Below are positions 49,661-59,682 of a stretch of DNA of 64,000 nt, piece by piece; positions within the stretch are counted from its first letter, which is position 1; every line of letters begins with the position of its first letter. Source of the stretch: Prevotella sp. tc2-28 (GTDB taxonomy: Bacteria > Bacteroidota > Bacteroidia > Bacteroidales > Bacteroidaceae); NCBI RefSeq assembly GCF_900107705.1, contig NZ_FNRE01000006.1, forward strand, positions 1 through 64,000, in the 5' to 3' direction. Under the pieces are notes generated by a model. It had not been told where the DNA came from, searched no databases, and saw nothing but the letters and a program-made list of their open reading frames with translations. The position numbers and the translations under genes were made by a program.

Positions 49661-50953
49661 TTATTTAACAATACCATTCATATAGACCTCCAGATTGGTG
49701 TAGTCCCTATCCAAGGAATACTGTTTAGCATCATTTGCATTATCAGGACTCAATCCATGCCTACGCTCCCATTTGTCTGGCATACCATCCTGATCGGTAT
49801 CTTGAGGTGGGGTCTTCGATCTTAACAGAGGCCATCCTCCAGCCTGCTCCGGGGTGTCAATAATACCTTTGTTACCATACCAAGCCTCGCTCTTCTTGAC
49901 TTGTTTGACTACGTCGGAGTCATAAGAATCACGATGCAAACTGCATCCAACTTTCTCCAACACCAACAGATAGGCTTTCTCAGGACGTTGCTCCTGGATG
50001 GGGACAAAGGGATAGGGCTCATCCACCTTACATGCCATAGGGTCGTTCTTGCCCCCTACACCTGTCCAGTTGTCCTTGGTCACACCATCATCACCCACCA
50101 TCACGTTACCATTTATATAATAGCGTCCTGTTCCGTCATCGGCAACGTCCAACAATCGATGATGTTCTGAGGCAGGACCAGGCTTGTAGTAGTTGGCAAC
50201 CATATTTATCTCGCCATGACGACCGCCACCATAAGCCGACTTGAAGCCCCAGTTGTAGACCACATTGTTGCGCATATCTACTTGTTTGGTACCTTCTACC
50301 GACGAGAAACGAGGATTACGACTGGAATGGTTTGCCAACAGGTTATGATGGAATGTGGCACCATAGCCTCCCCAAATGCCACCGAACCCATGAGCACCCT
50401 TAGTATGGCGCGAATGGGCCAGCGAGTGGCTGACCAAACACCATTGTACAGTCAGATTCTTGGTTTTGTAGATAGAGAGGCACTCATCAATTGAGTAGCT
50501 CACTGACAAATGATCCAGTATGACATCATGCTGGCCATAGCGACCTCCACTAACTGCATCGTTATCGTGTGTATACTTATCTCCTAACCGCACACGCAAA
50601 TACCTTATTATCACATGACTGCCGTTCACCACCAACGGCTGGTCTTTCAGACAAATGCCGTCGCCAGGAGCCATTTGGCCTGCTATCGTGATGCTGTCGT
50701 TGTTGACACGCAAAGGAGTCTTCAGCTCAATGGTGCCGCTAACAGCAAATACAACTGTCCGAGGTCCCTGCTGTTCCACAGCATCACGCAAGCTTCCTGG
50801 CCCATCATCATTCAGGTTGGTCACGATGAAGGTCTTTCCACCTCGTCCACCAACGGCATGCTTCCCGAATCCTTCTGCTCCAGGAAAAGCCAACGGCTGT
50901 GCTGTCACTTGCAGGCCTAACGCCACGCTCAATAAAAAAAGAAATCGTCTCAT
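49661..50953 (-). CDS. Secreted pectate lyase (PL1-type) of the susCD operon
   Basis: A 430-residue pectate lyase with signal peptide MRRFLFLLSVALGLQVTAQ. The start PLAFPGAEGFGKHAVGGRGG and VIIRYLRVRLGDKYTHDNDA, DHLSVSYSIDECLSIY and SSRNPRFSSVEG mark the PL1 beta-helix of the Bacteroidetes subfamily. A C-terminal calcium-loop segment (DTDQDGMPDKWERRHG) resembles a thrombospondin type 3 repeat. It follows susD by 49 nt. The first codons form one arm of a hairpin that holds the start codon in its loop. Confidence 0.9.
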   Translation of the reverse strand: MRRFLFLLSVALGLQVTAQPLAFPGAEGFGKHAVGGRGGKTFIVTNLNDDGPGSLRDAVEQQGPRTVVFAVSGTIELKTPLRVNNDSITIAGQMAPGDGICLKDQPLVVNGSHVIIRYLRVRLGDKYTHDNDAVSGGRYGQHDVILDHLSVSYSIDECLSIYKTKNLTVQWCLVSHSLAHSRHTKGAHGFGGIWGGYGATFHHNLLANHSSRNPRFSSVEGTKQVDMRNNVVYNWGFKSAYGGGRHGEINMVANYYKPGPASEHHRLLDVADDGTGRYYINGNVMVGDDGVTKDNWTGVGGKNDPMACKVDEPYPFVPIQEQRPEKAYLLVLEKVGCSLHRDSYDSDVVKQVKKSEAWYGNKGIIDTPEQAGGWPLLRSKTPPQDTDQDGMPDKWERRHGLSPDNANDAKQYSLDRDYTNLEVYMNGIVK

Positions 50954-50982
50954 AAGTTTAATTTCCCATAAGACGATTTCTT
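50939..50982 (-). terminator. Terminator-like hairpin enclosing the pectate lyase start codon
   Basis: On the minus strand AAGAAATCGTCT and AGACGATTTCTT form a perfect 12-bp stem with a 20-nt loop, followed by a T-run. The ATG at 50953 is in the loop, and the second arm encodes RRFLF. It could attenuate transcription from susCD or mask the start codon. The stem is only moderately GC-rich. Confidence 0.6.
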
Positions 50983-51002
50983 GAATAATTAGTAATCAAC
51001 GA

Positions 51003-53012
51003 TTAATAACAAGGATGCTGCTGACCAGCCAATCCGGGATTAACATCGATGATATTTGTGGTGTTGAACGGCAGTATTTCCACCATGTTCTTCTTCAGAC
51101 CGTAGTAGATGCCTGACGTTCCAGTAATCCATGAGTTATTTGAAGCGATGGTAGTCTCACCCTCTTTCACGTCTTTCACACTTAGGTTTCCTTTTTGCTT
51201 CAAGGAGTTGATACTCCACATGTTCAAGATGTTGTATTGAGCAGACTTTACAGTAACACCTGCAGGCACGTCAGCCGCAGCAAAATATACCTTGCCGTCG
51301 CTGCCTTCCAACAGGGTTGCTTTGACAAGACCCTTGCTGCCATTGTTCAAGACATGCAGTGTCAGCAGATCGGCATCAGGCAGTCCTATCTTAGCAATAT
51401 CTGCTTCTGTAGCATCCTGGTAAGGCAATGCGATGTTCGGATCCTGCAACATAGGAATCTGATCAAGTTTATAGACACGGTACTGAGGTATGCCAGCATA
51501 CTTTCCTTCGTGGTTACAGAGCTGTACGAGCTTGGCCTTTTCTGCTGTCAGAAGTTCATAAAGTACACCCCAACGCGTCAGATCACTCTTGCGCAGGCCT
51601 TCGTTGCTCAACTCCAGCTTACGTTCTTGGATGATAAAGTCCTTGAAGGCTTGATAGTCGGTAGGAATGACACCCACCTTGCTGGCATCATTCTTAAAGG
51701 CACGCATGCGCACCTGCTTGACGGCATTCACAGCTTCAGCATTTGCGCCATGGTGCACCTCGTTCAATGCCTCAGCATACATCAGCAACACATCGGCATA
51801 GCGCAGCAACGGCCAGTTGATATCACGCTTTGAATCACTTGAGCCACGCTCTTTCTTCCAGTTGCAACGATACTTACCAACACCCATTCCGGCATAAGTT
51901 TCCATCTGATAGGTTGAACCTTTTTCTTTGTTGACACCAACGATGCCATAGTTACAAACAGACACGTCACGACGCTGGTCGCCCTCTTCAAACTCGAAAT
52001 AGAAGGTTGGCATAGCCATCATCTGGGCAGCAACCTTGCCGACCTCAAAGCTAGTACCACTAGCGGGGATACCATTGGTATAACCCGTACGCACATCAGC
52101 AGCATTGGTGCCGTGCATTCCGAACTCCAGCATCGTTTCATTGTTATATTTCTCCAATGCCAGGTCACGGAACAACTGGTCGTAATTAGCCACCAGCGAG
52201 TTCTCGCCCTTGGTGATGACAGCCTTACAAGCATCTGCTGCTATCTGGAACAATTCGCTGACACGAGCCTGATCGTCACGCTGTGCAATGCGGCAGGTGC
52301 TGGCATTGTAAGGAACGGTATTCAGGTCCCAGCGCAGGGAATAACCGGCAGCATACAGAGCAACACGTGCCAGAATACCATAAGCAGCATTCTTGGTGAA
52401 GCGCTCGGGAGTCTGCACCATACCTTCACTCTTCCAGGGCAACTTTTTCACTGCTTCCTGCAGATCGGCAACACACTGGTCCCAGATGATGTCACGACTG
52501 GTACGTGACGAAGAGAAAGAAGAAGCCTTGCTAGTAGGTGTCGTTGTAAATGGCACATCACCATAGAAACGTACGAGGTTCCAATAGGCATATGCACGGA
52601 TGGCAAGAGCCTCACCCAGCAACATATCACGCTTGGCAACCTCTCCTTCACCCACTGACATACCGGGGAGAGCATCAATACATACATTGGCATACTCTAT
52701 AGCCTTATACATATTAGTATAGGTATTACTCAGCATACCCGACGTATTGGTATAGTCGTAGTTGGACACATTATATTTAGAGTTGCTCTCAGTAGAGACG
52801 CTCTCGTCTGTTCCCTCCAGCAACTGATAGCCCAGTTCCTGGGTATGCAGCCAAGCATAACAGCCCATCACCGTCATTTCGGCACGGCTTATGCTTTCGA
52901 ATGCGCTTTGGCTGTCCATCTTCGACTCAGATGGCAATTCCAACCAATCCTCACAGGAAGTAAAGCCCACCATGAGAGCAGGGATTGCCAGAAATTTGAT
53001 AATCTTATTCAT
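51003..53012 (-). CDS. susD-like: SusD/RagB outer-membrane lipoprotein
   Basis: A 669-residue SusD homologue that binds oligosaccharides at the cell surface and caps the SusC pore. The lipoprotein signal ends in VGFTSCEDWLELP (lipid Cys near 20). The SusD core includes EALAIRAYAYWNLVRFYGDVPF and the C-terminal RYADVLLMYAEALNE and ERKLELSNEGLRKSDLTRWG segments. It lies 21 nt after susC. With the downstream lyase, its ligand is probably a pectin fragment. Confidence 0.95.
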   Translation of the reverse strand: MNKIIKFLAIPALMVGFTSCEDWLELPSESKMDSQSAFESISRAEMTVMGCYAWLHTQELGYQLLEGTDESVSTESNSKYNVSNYDYTNTSGMLSNTYTNMYKAIEYANVCIDALPGMSVGEGEVAKRDMLLGEALAIRAYAYWNLVRFYGDVPFTTTPTSKASSFSSSRTSRDIIWDQCVADLQEAVKKLPWKSEGMVQTPERFTKNAAYGILARVALYAAGYSLRWDLNTVPYNASTCRIAQRDDQARVSELFQIAADACKAVITKGENSLVANYDQLFRDLALEKYNNETMLEFGMHGTNAADVRTGYTNGIPASGTSFEVGKVAAQMMAMPTFYFEFEEGDQRRDVSVCNYGIVGVNKEKGSTYQMETYAGMGVGKYRCNWKKERGSSDSKRDINWPLLRYADVLLMYAEALNEVHHGANAEAVNAVKQVRMRAFKNDASKVGVIPTDYQAFKDFIIQERKLELSNEGLRKSDLTRWGVLYELLTAEKAKLVQLCNHEGKYAGIPQYRVYKLDQIPMLQDPNIALPYQDATEADIAKIGLPDADLLTLHVLNNGSKGLVKATLLEGSDGKVYFAAADVPAGVTVKSAQYNILNMWSINSLKQKGNLSVKDVKEGETTIASNNSWITGTSGIYYGLKKNMVEILPFNTTNIIDVNPGLAGQQHPCY

Positions 53013-53033
53013 AATCAGATACTTTTTGATTGG

Positions 53034-56000
53034 TTAGAATGATAAGTTGACACCAAGAACCCAGCTCTTTGCACGAGGATAAGCAGAGTTATCAATACCC
53101 GGTGTAAGGGCACTGGCAGTAGCAGAAACCTCTGGATCATAGCCGGAATATTTAGTGATAGTCCACATGTTGTTCAATGTGCAGTAGATGCGGGCACGGC
53201 TGCAGTGGAACTTCTGCGTCAGAGTCTTAGGCAACGTGTAACCCAAGGTGATAGTGCTGAAGCGCAGGTAAGAACCATTCTCAATATAGTAGCTGCTGTG
53301 ATCTGAGATAGCAGTCTTGTTATTCGTAGAGATGTTCCAAATCATGTCACCACCGAACTGGCCAGGGTTCAGAGCGGCCAGACGAGCAAGGTCTGTGCTC
53401 TCCTTACCCGTATTCGGGTCGATAAGACGGAAGCGGTTATTCATTTCAGTCACCGTATTCTCGTTGGCCAGATACGGACCAATGAAACGCTGGGTACTCA
53501 TGTTGAACACGTCACCACCTACGGCAAAGTTGACGAATACCGTCAAGTCGAAACCCTTGTAGTTGAAGGTATTGTTCCAACCACCGATGAAGTCGGGCTG
53601 TGCATTACCAATCACAGTACGGTCGTTGACACTCCATACAGGATGTCCTTGGGCGTCATACTCAATATCCATCGTACCATCCTCCTTCAAGACATGTGGC
53701 TGTGGCTTATACTTGGCATCACCTGGCTTGACAGCATCACGGTTGAAGCCCTTCAAGGAAGGCACGTTGTCCTTCAGCGTATAGGTTCCGTCTGCATTCT
53801 GCGTAAAGTCGTCGGTAGTATAGATTCCATCATACACCAGTCCATAGAACTGTCCGAGGGGTTGTCCTTTCTCTATCTTGAAGCCCATACGGCTCTCGTA
53901 GTCCTGTATGAAAGACTCATTCTCGCTGTTGCCATAGATGTCAAGCACCTTCGAACGGTTGAAGGCAATATTGAAGTCGGAGCTCCACGTGAAGTCTTTC
54001 GTACGAACAGGAATGGCATTGATGACAATCTCGATACCACGATTGCGGATAGCTCCGATATTTTGAATCTGTGTAGTATAACCGGTTGACGAAGGAATCT
54101 TGTTGCTTATTAACAAGTTCGATGACTTGTTGTTATACCAGTCGATGCTGGCGTTCAGTCGACTACCAAGAATCGAGAAGTCAAGACCGATGTTGGTCGT
54201 GGTGGTCTTCTCCCACTTCAGATCAGCATTACCCAGTGTAGTGCCTGGAATGAGCGTGATATAGTCCTGACCATTGTAGCCGTAGTGACCTGAACCGTAA
54301 TCGGTAGCATACATATTGTTAGCGATGTTGTTGTTACCAGATGTACCAATACCGACACGAATCTTCAGGTTATCGAAAAAGTCGAGGTTCTTCATGAAAG
54401 ACTCTTCCGAAATACGCCATGCGGCAGAAGCTGAAGGGAACCAACCCCATTGATTACCACGGGCGAACTTAGAGCTACCATCTGCACGGAGCGTTCCGGT
54501 GAACAGGTAGCGGTCAGCGTAGTTGTAGGTCAGACGTCCGAAGAAAGAAACCAAACGTACACGGCTCGAACCTGACTTATGTTCATAGTCCTCACCCATC
54601 GATACGTCGTTCAATCCGAAGTTACCGTCAGAGAATTTATAATAGGTGTTGTTCAGATTCGTGTTCTCCTGCGACCATGTCTCCTGACCCAGCAACACAC
54701 CAAAGCGATGATCTTTCTGAATGTCGAAATTATAGTTCAAGGTGTTGGTCCACTGCCACGAAGCCTTTTCAGAGTTGTTGCGATAACCATAGCCGTAAGG
54801 ACTTTGATAAGTAGCTTGAGCGGCACGGGTACCACCATTGTCCCAATAGTCCTGACGTATCTGCTGCCACATATAACTGCCTGAGGTACGGAAAGTCAAG
54901 TTCTTCAGGATGTCGACCTCCAAGCCGGCATTCACCGTAACCAGACGGGTGTACTTCGTATTGTCAATGGAGTTATTATTGATGATGGGGTTATTGGCAT
55001 CGTAGTTGTCGCCACCATACATCGTAGAGAACAGGTCGGCAAGGTCACTTCCCAATAGTTGTTCGTTGGTCCAACGTGTACCACCAGTCACAGGCTGCAA
55101 GATGGTCTGCTTCAGTGTACCACCCAGTGAGCCGCCACCATCGACAGTAGTTTTCTGCAGACTAGTAGAGAAGTCGAAACGTACACCTTTCCACAGTTCG
55201 TGATTCAACTTCAGGCGAATAGAGTTCTTCTCATAGTCGTGCTTCTTCATGATACCATTTTCACCAGTGTAGTTATAGCTCAACAGATATCTGGTTTTAT
55301 CGGAGCCGCCACTGATGTTCAGGTTGTGGTTCTGTGTCACACCTGTCTTGCCAAACACTTCGTCCTGCCAATCGATACCACCACGATTACCATAAGTCTG
55401 GGCAATATATTCGCTGGCACCTGTATAGAACGTAGGCGAGTTGATGTCACCACCGAAGATACTGGCCCAGTTGCTGTCGTTACCACGTAATGTCTGGAAC
55501 TCATACTGGTATCGCACGTAGTCTTCTACGCCAAGCAGGTCAAGTTTCTTACCTAAGTAATTGAAGCTGACAAAGCCGTTGTACGAAACCTCCGTCTTAC
55601 CCTGACGACCTGACTTGGTAGTAATCAGTACAACACCGTTAGAACCGCGGGCACCATAGATAGCAGTGGCAGATGCATCCTTCATCACATCGATAGACTC
55701 AATATCGTTGATGTCCACCTGCTGAAGGGCATTCTCCATCTGGAATCCATCCACAATGTATAGGGGCTCTGTGCCCTGAGTGATTGACGTACCACCACGC
55801 ACGGTAATATTGATGTCAGCACCAGGGGCACCACTCTGCTGGATAATCTGCACACCAGCAGCCTTACCGGCAAGGGCTTGGGCAGCAGTGGTCACCGGCG
55901 ACATGGCCAGTTCCTTGGCACCTACGGATACTGACGAGCCCGTCAAGTCCTTACGTTTCACCTTGGCGTAACCAATGGCAACAACCTCGTTCAAGAGGGT

Positions 56001-56306
56001 GTTCTGTGCCACCAGCTTCACGTCAATGTTCTTCCGACCGTTAATCTGTACAGTCTGTGTCTCGTAACCGACATACGAGAAAGTCAGAGTTTTCGCACCA
56101 GCTGGTACGGATAGCTTGTAGGCGCCGTTAATGTCTGTAACGGTTCCCACGTTTCCCCCACCATCGGCTTTAACGGATGCTCCAATAATAACGTCCTCTT
56201 CATCGGAAACCGTACCTTGAATCATCACGCTCTGAGCCAATACTTGAATAGGGAGGCCTACCAGTATTCCTACTAGCAAGCACAACTTCATGATTGATTT
56301 TTTCAT
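53034..56306 (-). CDS. susC-like: SusC/RagA TonB-dependent transporter
   Basis: A 1090-residue outer-membrane transporter. It has a signal peptide (residues 1-24), a carboxypeptidase-like domain (about 28-105), and a TonB-box-like NEVVAIGYAKVKRKD. The plug (115-240) includes VRGGTSITQGTEPLYIVDG and GARGSNGVVLITTKSG. The beta-barrel ends in LGVNLSF. It imports oligosaccharides held by SusD. No regulator gene (HTCS, SusR or anti-sigma pair) is adjacent. The promoter is at 56358-56388. Confidence 0.96.
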   Translation of the reverse strand: MKKSIMKLCLLVGILVGLPIQVLAQSVMIQGTVSDEEDVIIGASVKADGGGNVGTVTDINGAYKLSVPAGAKTLTFSYVGYETQTVQINGRKNIDVKLVAQNTLLNEVVAIGYAKVKRKDLTGSSVSVGAKELAMSPVTTAAQALAGKAAGVQIIQQSGAPGADINITVRGGTSITQGTEPLYIVDGFQMENALQQVDINDIESIDVMKDASATAIYGARGSNGVVLITTKSGRQGKTEVSYNGFVSFNYLGKKLDLLGVEDYVRYQYEFQTLRGNDSNWASIFGGDINSPTFYTGASEYIAQTYGNRGGIDWQDEVFGKTGVTQNHNLNISGGSDKTRYLLSYNYTGENGIMKKHDYEKNSIRLKLNHELWKGVRFDFSTSLQKTTVDGGGSLGGTLKQTILQPVTGGTRWTNEQLLGSDLADLFSTMYGGDNYDANNPIINNNSIDNTKYTRLVTVNAGLEVDILKNLTFRTSGSYMWQQIRQDYWDNGGTRAAQATYQSPYGYGYRNNSEKASWQWTNTLNYNFDIQKDHRFGVLLGQETWSQENTNLNNTYYKFSDGNFGLNDVSMGEDYEHKSGSSRVRLVSFFGRLTYNYADRYLFTGTLRADGSSKFARGNQWGWFPSASAAWRISEESFMKNLDFFDNLKIRVGIGTSGNNNIANNMYATDYGSGHYGYNGQDYITLIPGTTLGNADLKWEKTTTTNIGLDFSILGSRLNASIDWYNNKSSNLLISNKIPSSTGYTTQIQNIGAIRNRGIEIVINAIPVRTKDFTWSSDFNIAFNRSKVLDIYGNSENESFIQDYESRMGFKIEKGQPLGQFYGLVYDGIYTTDDFTQNADGTYTLKDNVPSLKGFNRDAVKPGDAKYKPQPHVLKEDGTMDIEYDAQGHPVWSVNDRTVIGNAQPDFIGGWNNTFNYKGFDLTVFVNFAVGGDVFNMSTQRFIGPYLANENTVTEMNNRFRLIDPNTGKESTDLARLAALNPGQFGGDMIWNISTNNKTAISDHSSYYIENGSYLRFSTITLGYTLPKTLTQKFHCSRARIYCTLNNMWTITKYSGYDPEVSATASALTPGIDNSAYPRAKSWVLGVNLSF

Positions 56307-56357
56307 AAGCGTTAATAAATAAACCTTTGTTTTAGTTATATAGTTTTAAAAGACATG

Positions 56358-56388
56358 CAAAGGTAACACTTATTTATTAATTGGCAAT
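56358..56388 (-). promoter_or_regulatory. Promoter of the susCD-lyase operon
   Basis: On the minus strand, ATTG (56385-56388), a 19-nt spacer and TACCTTTG (56358-56365). The leader is about 45 nt. Confidence 0.68.
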
Positions 56389-56419
56389 GAATTTATTTAA
56401 AAAAAATGCAGAAAAGTTT

Positions 56420-57070
56420 TTACAGGTATTCCATCAATACATCCCACACAGCTATGATGTGACAAAGAGATCCTAACAAAACGAAGAAATGGAATACGGA
56501 GTGCATATACCTTTTATTATTTAGGGAGTAGAAAACGGCACCGGTGATATAGGCTACTCCCTCGGCAATAATCCATACAACGGCAGCTGTGGACACTGAG
56601 TCAATCAAAGGTTTAAAGGCTACCAATACGGAGAGTCCCATGCCAATGAAACAGAACGTTTCCAGATTGGAATGCTCCTTCAGCCGGATGAAACTTACAA
56701 TGGTGCCAGCAACAGCACAAGTCCACACGAATAGGAAGAGTGCCCACCCCCAATAACCTTGCTCCCGCAATGCCACCAGCGTCAATGGGGAATAAGAACC
56801 TGCGATATGCCAATAAATGGCAGCATGGTCCCATCGCCGTAGTCGCTCTTTCCACTTCGAGCGACGGGGCAATGCGTGATAGATGGTTGAGGTTACATAC
56901 GAGCCTAGCATGCCAAAGAGGTAGAGGCATACACCTAACCTCGCCCAAGGGTTGTCTCCCTTGAACGACATCCAGAGGAACACCACACCGAACACGGCGC
57001 CCATCACAATGCCTCCGGCATGTGACCATGAATTCCACAGTTCTTCCTTATGAGTATATCTGATTGCCAT
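56420..57070 (-). CDS. Hemolysin III / PAQR-family membrane protein
   Basis: A 216-residue seven-helix membrane protein. Conserved polar motifs of the family are present: NSWSHAGGI near the N-terminus, SYVTSTIYHALP (Ser-x3-H), RRWDHAAIYWHIAGSYSP and HSVFHFFVLLGSLCH near the end, which would form a metal site. The family was named from a hemolysin, but most members are of unknown or lipid-related function. Confidence 0.9.
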   Translation of the reverse strand: MAIRYTHKEELWNSWSHAGGIVMGAVFGVVFLWMSFKGDNPWARLGVCLYLFGMLGSYVTSTIYHALPRRSKWKERLRRWDHAAIYWHIAGSYSPLTLVALREQGYWGWALFLFVWTCAVAGTIVSFIRLKEHSNLETFCFIGMGLSVLVAFKPLIDSVSTAAVVWIIAEGVAYITGAVFYSLNNKRYMHSVFHFFVLLGSLCHIIAVWDVLMEYL

Positions 57071-57077
57071 ATAATAT

Positions 57078-57118
57078 ACTGGGCACCGATGCGATTCACG
57101 ACATCAGTGCCCAGTTTT
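57078..57118. terminator. Hairpin between pnp and the hemolysin III gene
   Basis: CTGGGCACCGATG and CATCAGTGCCCAG pair with one mismatch around a 10-nt loop. TTTT follows on the plus strand and TATATTAT on the minus strand. It probably ends the pnp transcript or separates the two genes. Confidence 0.6.
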
Positions 57119-57160
57119 AATATAGACCTCGGTTAACCATTAACCGTTAATCTTTAATCA

Positions 57161-59491
57161 TTAAAAGTCCATCTTGTCGAGCTCGTCGCAGAAGTCCTTG
57201 GGCTCGTTGTTCTCACCCTCATGGAACTCCTCGTTACGCTCACGACGCTCACCACGTTCTGGACGAGGACGGCGCTCACCACGCTCTGGACGAGGACGAC
57301 GTTCACCACGCTCAGGGCGCTCACCACGCTCACGACGGGCAGGACGCTCCACATAGCCCTCAGGCTTCTCTACAAGCACACGGTGTGAAAGCTTGAACTT
57401 ACCTGTCTTCGGATCAATCTCGAGCAACTTGACGGTAATCTTGTCACCCTCCTTGATACCAGCCTCTTCGACAGTCTCCAAACGCTTCCAGTCAATCTCT
57501 GAAATATGCAGCAGACCATCCTTACCAGGCATAAACTCTACAAAGCAACCATAAGGCATGATGCTACGGACAGTACCCTCGTAAACCTCACCAACCTCAG
57601 GGATGGCTACGATAGCGCGAATCTTGGCAATAGCAGCATCAATAGCTTCCTTGTTAGGACCACTAACCTGAATCTTGCCTACGCCGTCTTCTTCGTCAAT
57701 GGTAATAGTAGCACCTGTATCCTCCTGCATCTGCTGGATAATCTTTCCGCCCGGGCCAATAACGGCACCAATGAACTCCTTCGGAATCTCGAAGGCCTCA
57801 ATACGGGGTACGTGGGGCTTCAGTTCAGCACGAGGCTCAGCGATGGTATCGGTGATGCACTTCAGGATATGCTCACGACCAGCCTTTGCCTGCATCAAAG
57901 CCTTCTCCAGAATATCGAACGACAGACCGTCGCACTTGATATCCATCTGGGTAGCTGTCAGACCATCCTTCGTACCGGTGGTCTTGAAGTCCATATCGCC
58001 CAAGTGGTCCTCATCGCCGAGGATATCGCTCAGTACGGCATACTTGTCCTCACCGGGATTCTTGATAAGTCCCATAGCGATACCGCTGACAGGCTTCTTC
58101 ATGGGGACACCTGCATCCATCAAGGCCAGTGTACCTGCGCAGACGGTAGCCATTGACGAAGAACCGTTAGACTCCAAGATCTGCGATACGACACGTACGG
58201 TATAGGGGAAGTCGGCAGGAATCATATCCTTCAAACCGCGCCATGCCAAGTGTCCGTGACCAATCTCACGACGGCCTACACCACGCTGAGCCTTTGCCTC
58301 ACCCGTACAGAACGGGGGGAAGTTATAGTGCAGCAGGAAGCGCTGATAGCTCTTGTCGAGCACGTCGTCAACGAGCTTCTCATCGAGTTTTGTACCCAAA
58401 GTTACCGTTGTCAGTGACTGGGTCTCGCCACGGGTAAAGATAGAACTTCCGTGAGGCATGGGCAGGGGTGAAACCTCGCACCAGATAGGACGAATCTCGT
58501 CGGTCTTACGACCATCGAGGCGGATACCCTCGTCAAGGATGCAACGGCGCATGGCGTCGCGCTCAACGTCGTGGTAGTAGCGGTCCATCATGGCATATTT
58601 CTCTTCCAGCTCGTCCTCGGTCATGTCGGCATGCTCTGCAGCATACTTCTCTTTGAAGTCAGCGAGAATCTTCTCGAAGGCCTCGGCACGAGCGTGCTTC
58701 TCGAGAGCCTGCTTAGTTACATCGTAAGCGGGCTGATACAGTTCTTTGTTCATACGCTCACGCAGTTCCTCATCGTTCACCTCGTGATCGTACTCACGCT
58801 TAACATCCTTACCAAGCTCCTTGCTCAGTTCAGCCTGCAGCTCACACATAGGCTTGATGGCAGCCATAGCAGCCTTCAAGGCACCGAGCAGATCCTGCTC
58901 TGATACTTCCTTCATCTCACCCTCTACCATCATGATGTTCTCTGCTGAGGCACCTACCATGATATCCATATCAGCTTCCTTCATCTGCTCGAAAGTAGGA
59001 TCAATGACATACTCGCCATTGATACGGGCTACACGCACCTCAGAGATGGGGCACTCGAAAGGAATATCTGAACATGCCAGCGCTGCGGATGCTGCAAAAC
59101 CTGCCAAAGCATCAGGCTGGTCAACACCATCGGCGCTGAACAGCATTACGTTGACATAAACTTCTGCGTGATAGTTGGAGGGGAACAGCGGACGGAGCAC
59201 ACGGTCTACCAGACGACTAGTCAGGATTTCGTTGTCCGAGGCTTTACCCTCGCGCTTGGTGAAGCCACCGGGGAAACGGCCTGCGGCGGCGTACTGCTCT
59301 CTGTAGTCTACCTGCAGAGGCATGAAATCTGTTCCGGGAACTGCATCTTTTGCGGCACAAACAGTAGCCAGCAGTACAGTGTTGTTCATGCGAAGCATCA
59401 CACTGCCATCGGCCTGCTTTGCCACTTTCCCGGTCTCAATTGTGATGGTTCTTCCATCAGGCAATTGAATACTTTTCGTAATTACGTTCAT
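57161..59491 (-). CDS. pnp: Polyribonucleotide nucleotidyltransferase
   Basis: A 776-residue PNPase that degrades RNA 3' to 5' with phosphate. There are two RNase PH domains (about 1-220 and 310-540), then KH ([20 protein letters not shown]) and S1 ([20 protein letters not shown]). An unusual Arg/Glu/Pro-rich tail of about 60 residues follows, built from RPRPERGER repeats and an acidic end. The ATG at 59491 is chosen because the promoter (59548-59579) excludes the longer frame start at 59578. Confidence 0.95.
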   Translation of the reverse strand: MNVITKSIQLPDGRTITIETGKVAKQADGSVMLRMNNTVLLATVCAAKDAVPGTDFMPLQVDYREQYAAAGRFPGGFTKREGKASDNEILTSRLVDRVLRPLFPSNYHAEVYVNVMLFSADGVDQPDALAGFAASAALACSDIPFECPISEVRVARINGEYVIDPTFEQMKEADMDIMVGASAENIMMVEGEMKEVSEQDLLGALKAAMAAIKPMCELQAELSKELGKDVKREYDHEVNDEELRERMNKELYQPAYDVTKQALEKHARAEAFEKILADFKEKYAAEHADMTEDELEEKYAMMDRYYHDVERDAMRRCILDEGIRLDGRKTDEIRPIWCEVSPLPMPHGSSIFTRGETQSLTTVTLGTKLDEKLVDDVLDKSYQRFLLHYNFPPFCTGEAKAQRGVGRREIGHGHLAWRGLKDMIPADFPYTVRVVSQILESNGSSSMATVCAGTLALMDAGVPMKKPVSGIAMGLIKNPGEDKYAVLSDILGDEDHLGDMDFKTTGTKDGLTATQMDIKCDGLSFDILEKALMQAKAGREHILKCITDTIAEPRAELKPHVPRIEAFEIPKEFIGAVIGPGGKIIQQMQEDTGATITIDEEDGVGKIQVSGPNKEAIDAAIAKIRAIVAIPEVGEVYEGTVRSIMPYGCFVEFMPGKDGLLHISEIDWKRLETVEEAGIKEGDKITVKLLEIDPKTGKFKLSHRVLVEKPEGYVERPARRERGERPERGERRPRPERGERRPRPERGERRERNEEFHEGENNEPKDFCDELDKMDF
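57246..57299 (-). repeat. 27-bp tandem repeat in the pnp 3' end
   Basis: Two full 27-bp units (57246-57272, 57273-57299) and a degenerate third encode RPRPERGER. The plus-strand unit begins CGCTCACCACG. Confidence 0.8.
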
Positions 59492-59547
59492 CTTGAAATT
59501 AAAACATCTAAAAATAAAAAATGTGCGACTTTGCGCAAAATCGGGCA

Positions 59548-59579
59548 CAAAGTTACACATTATTATATTATAAAACAAA
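59548..59579 (-). promoter_or_regulatory. pnp promoter
   Basis: On the minus strand, TTTG (59576-59579), a 20-nt spacer and TAACTTTG (59548-59555). The leader is about 50 nt and contains the palindrome TTTGCGCAAA. Confidence 0.72.
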
Positions 59580-59682
59580 TAAACCTGCTTATTTTTTCTT
59601 TTTTTATGAATTAAGAGGGTTTATGATAGACAACTCTTACCATTTTTCAGTGAAATAGAATTTGAGAATCTTGTAGAGCTCA

